Assembly (NCBI RefSeq): GCF_000764305.2
Contig: NW_025947045.1
Coordinates: 40,397-104,396 of the forward strand
DNA from: Hyalella azteca
Taxonomy: Eukaryota; Arthropoda; Malacostraca; Amphipoda; Hyalellidae
DNA: 64,000 nt
Direction of reading: 5' to 3'
Shown here: positions 58,188-64,000 of the stretch, piece after piece
How positions within the stretch are numbered: the stretch's first letter is position 1
How the letters are laid out: every line of letters starts with the position of its first letter
Made by a program: the position numbers and the translations under genes
The notes under the pieces: generated by a model
Database searches by the model: none
The model's input: only the letters and a program-made list of their open reading frames with translations
Told to the model about the DNA's origin: nothing

Positions 58188-58436
58188 TATAATAATAATA
58201 ATAGCGGTTTCAGCGTTTATTAGGCCGAAGGCCTGTCGCCGATTCTTAACATCGCAGAACATTCGCAGCATTTTGCGGTCTCGAACGCGCAACTAACTGC
58301 TACAATTCTGCTGTGCTTAACCGCCCGGCCTCCTCGACGATTCTGACCAGAAACTGGCGCACAGAGCTGGGATCGAACCCGCGCCTCTGCTCCAATCTTG
58401 GTACTCTGAACTGTAACCACTGGGCCACCCTGCCCT
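58188..58436 (-). mobile_element. Dimeric tRNA-derived SINE with (TTA)n tail, copy 2
   Basis: Same structure as the copy at 56420-56650 with moderate divergence and a slightly longer first half. It is the best preserved of the three copies. Its 3' hairpin reads GACAGGCC TTC GGCCTA on the minus strand, and the A and B boxes are intact. Confidence 0.87.
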
Positions 58437-58439
58437 GGG

Positions 58440-59770
58440 CCACCTTATGTCATCTAGATTCTAGAGGATACGTTACCTTGGCCTTAACATGCATTTTGGT
58501 CTCAGCGTCAAATATTGCAGGTCTATCCTGGCCGATTCTGACCTACCTAACGTATATTCTGCTTGAATTTAACGTGAATAAGACTAAGTTCAATCCTGCC
58601 CCAACGCTCTATAAACTCATTATTTACACTCGCACGTTTGAAGACACAAGCCATTCGTGTGCCAAATGTTAGCACTCACTTCCACACAGCATTCAAGTAG
58701 AACGTTAGCATACGAGCGCTTTAATTTCTAACACTCTAAAATAAATCATTGAAATTTTTAACATTGATCTTAGGTGACATTATGGCTTCGTACGTCAGAG
58801 ATATTTTGTTCACTGATTTCATTTGTTGGCTGCCGCCTCTAAACTAGCCACTCACGCCACCCAATCTGTGGTCACACAGACACGTTAATTTAAAGAGAAT
58901 TTTTGCCTAAATATGAAGCAGTAAAAAATGTCGGATGATTTCTTTTTCAATCGAACGTAGATATCAAATAATATGCTCCTTATGAGTAATTATTTGCTTC
59001 TAAAATAAAATAAAAAAGTTGCAAAATGGTTCTTTGAATGTTTTACACAAATTGGATTGAAAATCATAATATTTTCTTCCGTCTTTCCCTCTTATCCAAT
59101 GCGAGATAAACGGCGTAAATTATACGCAGAAAATGAGAGCAGCTCGTTGCCTATACGTATTTATAACGCGACCTGATTCTTAAAATTACTTGACGCCGTG
59201 CCCTACTCAACAAAAATGGGGATTTGAACCACTCTTGATGTGTCTTTTAGCATATATCACCCTAAGTTCTTAGCATTAATTGCTTGGGTTTTTAATAATC
59301 TTTGAATAGAGTGCTTGTCAATTGTATTTCTAGAAAATTTTTTAAAATTCGTAATTTCGGTTAATTTGAAGCGTGGTCATTGCTGCTCTCGGTGGGCCAT
59401 CAACAACCAGTAGTGGCCTCTCGGTTAGCCATTCTAATAACCGACAAAGATTCATAAAAAAATATTAAATCATAAATACTGAATTTTTACGCAATATTTA
59501 TGTTAGCATAATGTCCGGGTTCTGCGAGCTTCACGGCCATTCCGCTGAGACCAGCCTGAGGTTGTTGACAGTGTTCTGTCTAGCGGTCCGTGGATCTTAT
59601 TCAGTTGACAGCTTACATGGCTGTGAATCATTTAGGCGACCAGCAAGAAAACTGTGGGGGCAGGCAAAGATCACAGTTATGGGCTGGCATAACCTACTGC
59701 AGTGGCTATGAATATGAATACATTGCGGAGTGTGTGCGTGAGGCACGTATATTGATGAGTGTACAGGTAT
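58440..59770. other. Intergenic DNA
   Basis: I see no supported gene. Confidence 0.45.
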
Positions 59771-59774
59771 CTTA

Positions 59775-59925
59775 TCATTGTTATGTAGGAGGCGCACTAG
59801 TGTGTTATGCTGGAGAGTGTACACGTATGTTATGTTGGAGAGTGTACCAGTGCGTTATGTTGGAGACCGTGCCCGTATGTTGTTGTAGGAGGGTGGGTAT
59901 GTTGTTGTTGGAGGGTGCAGGGGCT
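59775..59925. repeat. ~28-bp minisatellite (GTTATGTTGGAGAGTGTACCC units)
   Basis: About five diverging units of ATGTTGGAGAGTGTACNNGT. Confidence 0.8.
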
Positions 59926-60159
59926 CAGCTAAACGAAGCCCTCAATATATAGTTCATAGGACTTCCGAGTGGCAGCGTGTGATGTTTACCTATTCTTCAC
60001 AACTATCTTTATCTCGGCCTCGGGAGCTGCGTGTGTTGTGGGTGTCATTCGTTATGCTGGACGTGCTATGAATGGAGATACAAACAACATGGCCCACTAA
60101 ATATGAAGATTTAATCACCTTCACCGGACCGGCCGCTTACCCAGAAGGACATTTCGCCT

Positions 60160-61900
60160 CAACGCTGGAATTTCCGATCAAACAAGTGTGATCGTGTGCT
60201 ATATATCCGCTTTAATTAAAGTGAATTCACATGGTTTGGCATTCATGTTTATTCTAGAAATACCTCTCCACGTGTAGCAACCAATAGCTTGTGTAACCGG
60301 AAACATCGCTGCGAAGTTGAAATAGTTATGGGCAGCGTGCCGACTTCCAAGGATTTAATTTTCGGACTTCCAAGGATTTAATTTTTGTATTGTTCAAATA
60401 CAAAAATTAAATGCTTGGAGTTTTAAACAATGTTCCATCCACACAAACAAAAAATAATTCACTAAATGCGTGTTCCTCTGATGTGTTCCCTCATGATGTG
60501 GCTTTCATGTTTAATGTGGAGTTACTTCTACACGTGCCACAGTATATACCGCATGGAAGTGGCTTCTGATGGCGTGGCATGCATGTTTATGGTAGAATTA
60601 CTTTCAAGAATCATTTCATACGGATGCTTCTGAAATTTCGGGCCTATTAAAGTTTAGTTTTACTTTCCCTTCAACAAAATAACTTTTCACTATTCATATA
60701 ATAATATAAATTTTCATCAATCATTAAGAAATAGTTGGATCAAAATGCTTTGCCTATTAGCCATCAATTAAGCATCAATGAAGGTTCAGTTTAGCTTTAT
60801 TTTAATAATTTATTTGGTTTAACTTGTTTGAAGGTTTTTATTAGCTGTTGAATAGTAATAGTTGTTGAAAGTTGATTCGTACCTTCATGGTGATAATATA
60901 TAGAGTATTTGTTGCCTCTGAGTCTTTTCTCACTCTGGCTTCCGTCATCATTAATCAGCAGAGAAACTGACAATACTGACTCTAAGCAGTATCAGATAAT
61001 ACTGACTCCAAGCAGTATCAGATACTACTGACTCCAAGCAGTATCAGATACTACTGACTCTAAGCAGTATCAGATAATACTGACTCCAAGCAGTATCCGA
61101 TAATACTGACTCCAAGCAGTATCAGATACTACTGACTCCAAGCAGTATCTGGAATTTCCGATCAAACAAGTGTGATCGTGTGCTATATATCCGCTTTAAT
61201 GTGAATTCACATGGTGTGGTTTTCATGTTTATTGTAGAGTTACCCCTCCATTTGCAGCAACCCCACGTGGAAGTGGCCTCTGATGGAGTGACATTCATGT
61301 TTATTGTAGAAATACCTTTCCACATGTAGCAACCAATAGCTTGGGTAACCGGAAACATCGCCGCGAAGTTGAAATAGTTCTGGCAGTGTGCCGACTTCCA
61401 AGAAGATTTTCGACTTAAACAAAACAAAAATGTAATCCTTGGAGTTTTAAACAATATTCCATCCACACAAAAAAAATAATTCAGTAAATGCGTATTCCTC
61501 TGATGTGTTGGTAGAGTTACTTTCAAGTATTATTTCATACGAATGCTTCTTAACTTTCGGGCCTATTAAAGCTAGTTTTATTTTTCCTTCAACAAAAAAA
61601 AAAAAACTTTTCACTATTCATATAATTATTAACATTGTCATCAATCTTTAAGAAATTGTATCAAATTATTTTGCATATTAGCCGTCAATGAAGCATCAAT
61701 GAAGATTCAGTTTAGCTTTATCGAAATAATTTATTTAGTTAAACTCGTCCGAAGGTTTTTTATTGGCTGTTGAATATAGTAATAGTTGTTGAAAGTTGAT
61801 TCATACCTTCATGGTGGTAATATATAGAGTATTTGTTGCCCCTGAGTCTTCTCACACTCTGGCTTTCGGCGTCATAATCAGACATTAATCAAACTGACAA
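60160..61900. repeat. Tandem segmental duplication (~0.8 kb units)
   Basis: 60160-60975 is repeated at about 61150-61925. Shared landmarks are GGAATTTCCGATCAAACAAG, CAACCAATAGCTTG and TTCATGGTGNTAATATATAG. The first unit is split by a partial internal repeat and the units have diverged by indels. Between them lies a minisatellite. Confidence 0.88.
60962..61150. repeat. ~26-bp minisatellite (ACTGACTCCAAGCAGTATCA)
   Basis: About seven units. Two more occur at the end of the second duplication unit (61900-61950), so the array sits at the duplication boundary. Confidence 0.92.
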
Positions 61901-61959
61901 TACTGACTCAAAGCAGTATCCGATGATACTGACTCCTAGCAGTATCCGTATTACTCAAG

Positions 61960-62930
61960 GAAAAAGCTCCCCTATTATGAATGAATAAAATTTCAGTGCA
62001 TATAGCAGGGATTCAAAATAAAACTCAACTGTCCAGACGTGACCTCGCTGTGCCACCGAGCGGTTGTGCATTGACAGGCCATGAAGGCTGCAGAGCTGCA
62101 GGGACAATTCCGAGTAGACGGATTACGCGGGCAGTTCTGAGAAGGCGGAAATGATTTGAAGTTGCCGGTGGTTTTTGCGCGTAAGAAACATTTTCGAAGT
62201 CAATAGCTTAATTTAAGAAGGCGGAAATTCTTGAATTTAGCCATTAACAGAATATTGAATGGAAACGTCAGTGGGTAACCGAAACTGTAGCCTCTGACTC
62301 ACAACCGGTAGTATTTAAGGCGACTGAAAGGTTTCCTCTTAATGGCTAAATTTTTGGATTTGTACAACCCCTGTTAAGAGCCCTTTAAATCAACTGGTTT
62401 TTTACAGTACGCTCAACTGTCTAATAATTCATCTGAACGCTAGTGTATAGATCTTCACCTAACAGGGGCTGAGAAATTAGCCTAAATAGTTGGTAAATAA
62501 CTGAATATTCGTACAATTTACAATTCCCATATTGAACAATTATTTTGACTATAATTCCCTATTGCACATGAAATTTCAATAAGCAGCATTCATATAGATG
62601 ACGGATTTAATAATTTTTTCATTTGCAAACTAAGTGATTCCTTTGTAAACATGAGAATCCTGATACCTAAGCAATTTGTCAATAGGCTGCCACTTAAGAT
62701 TCACTCACAAAATTCAATTTTTTCCGCTGACCTACAAACATCCGCCTCCACATATGAAGGAGAAAGTAGTGACAAACGAAAGAGAAAGTCCGATCATTTT
62801 CTCTCTCCACTTCAACAAAAACAAATCATGACCGAAAAACTGGAACCGCTCCTATAGCTGACTTGCCGCGCGCTGAGGATGTAAGCTCTGTGATCGAGAA
62901 ACTCTGATGTTCGGCTGAGCCATGCCAGGC
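61960..62930. other. Region without a recognised gene
   Basis: A 68-codon + strand frame (62651-62857) contains the charged stretch GESSDKRKRKSDHF. No family is recognised and no splice sites are obvious, so it is not called. Confidence 0.35.
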
Positions 62931-62937
62931 AAGACAA

Positions 62938-63305
62938 AGCTTTGAAGGGAGAGTAGAGTGGATGCTTTGAAGTTAGAGGCGAGACAAAGCTTTGAAGGGA
63001 GAGTAGAGTCGATGCTTTGAAGCGAGAGGCAAGACAAAGCTTTAAAGGGAGAGTTGAGTCGATGCTTTGAAGCGAGAGGCAAGACAAAGCTTTGATGGGA
63101 GAGTTGAGTGGATGATATGAAGCGAGAGGCAAAACAAAGCTTTAAAGGGAGAGTTGAGTCGATGCTTTGAAGCGAGAGGCAAGACAAAGCTTTGAAGAGA
63201 GAGTCGGGTGGATGCTTTGAAGCGAGAGGCAAGACAAAGCTTTGAAGGGAGAGTCGAGTTGATGCTTTGAAGCGAGAGGCAAGACAAAGCTTTGAAGGGA
63301 GAGTC
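62938..63305. repeat. 50-bp minisatellite (GATGCTTTGAAGCGAGAGGC)
   Basis: About seven units spaced exactly 50 bp apart (62961, 63011, 63061 and so on), each also containing AAGACAAAGCTTTGAAGGGA. Minus-strand frames across it are by-products. Confidence 0.95.
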
Positions 63306-63309
63306 GATA

Positions 63310-64000
63310 GCGGCTATTGAAAGTTGAGTTCCGTCTTGGTTCAAAAGTGAAAGGGAAGTGATAAGTTTAAGGAAGATTCAAACAGAAGATTTTAGGTAAG
63401 AGCCAAGCCAATAAGTTTGAGCAAGAATTCATTCTATATTAGTTTTCGATATAATTCACTGGGGGGGAGGATGCCATGCACTATTAAATGCGGGGCTTGG
63501 GACGGTTTACTTGGCTACTGCCGTGATGGGAAATTCATTTATATGACGCGCATTTATGTAGTGTTTAATCGTCTTGCTGGATCACAAACACGGTGGGAAA
63601 TGCTCTCACGCGAGTATATATAGAGTTTGAAGCGCTAAGTCATTACCGCTAGAATAAGCGTCGCCAAGGACGCTTAACTGGGTCAAACTTAGTCAGTCGA
63701 AAAAGTGGAAGACGGATTGCGTATCTGGAAATTCGATGGCACGTTTCCTTTATTTGTGCCAGTCCACTCTATTGACAGAATGACAAGGCCGAATGACTTT
63801 ATATAAGTAGGAAAGAACAAATATATATCAAATTGAATATTTTATTGCCAGATTAATGCAAATCATGATCGATTTCGAGCGCGGTTCGTAGAGGTAAGTA
63901 GGACGTCACGGCCGTGTTACGACACCACGACGCGGTCACCAGCCATCGTAAAGGTTAGGTCAAGGAAAATTTCTTGCAAGCTCTGGGACACAAAAGTTTC
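63310..64000. other. Non-coding stretch to window end
   Basis: I see no supported gene. Confidence 0.4.

Noticed and set aside
62812..63344. Minus-strand repetitive frames (SLQSFVLPLASKH)
   Set aside because: By-product of the 50-bp satellite; short and out of register at its edges.

Overview
This window looks like an intron-rich, repeat-rich invertebrate (probably arthropod, possibly crustacean) nuclear genome taken from a draft short-read assembly. The signs are spliced genes with GT-AG introns, conserved metazoan proteins, many minisatellites, SINE and LINE fragments, one 636-base N gap (45903-46538), seven single-N contig joins and two 38-bp Nextera-type junction adapters left in the sequence. 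There are no operons, no CRISPR array and nothing bacterial. The species assignment is inference.

Layout. At 1-4850 there is AT-rich non-coding DNA with an inverted-repeat transposon (2563-3139) and a non-LTR reverse-transcriptase fragment (3440-3628). At 4854-16540 lies a complete Rab1 GTPase gene on the + strand. Its exon 1 and promoter are duplicated next to an adapter. Its switch-I exon is duplicated in a 2-kb tandem repeat. It has an extra in-frame 45-nt exon candidate, and a 52-bp satellite starts inside its last codons. From 16.5 to 27 kb the sequence is mostly non-coding, with a MITE, a LINE tail and minisatellites. At 27130-28101 there are two exons of an unrecognised + strand gene. 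From 28.2 to 38 kb there are satellites, LINE tails, and two copies of a minus-strand terminal exon that resembles the end of an F5/8C-type lectin domain. At 38194-43236 a GNAT-family arylalkylamine N-acetyltransferase-like gene lies on the minus strand in six exons, most of them bordered by minisatellites. From 43.8 to 51.2 kb there is a dense set of tandem arrays, including 24 apparently perfect copies of a 27-mer. At 51284-52301 lies GOLGA7 (the ERF4-like subunit of a Ras palmitoyltransferase) on the minus strand. From 53.6 to 56.4 kb there is a fold-back region that is probably mis-assembled. From 56.4 to 64 kb there are two dimeric tRNA-derived SINEs, a segmental duplication and a 50-bp satellite.

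The three identifiable genes are unrelated housekeeping or enzymatic genes. Rab1 (ER-Golgi traffic) and GOLGA7 (Golgi-associated palmitoylation) share a compartment, but they are about 35 kb apart and nothing in the sequence links them. The most distinctive property is that minisatellites repeatedly begin at exon edges and contain splice-site or stop-codon sequence. A second is that the SINE and the resident LINE share a 3' tail hairpin. I found no evidence for a multi-gene system of a new type.
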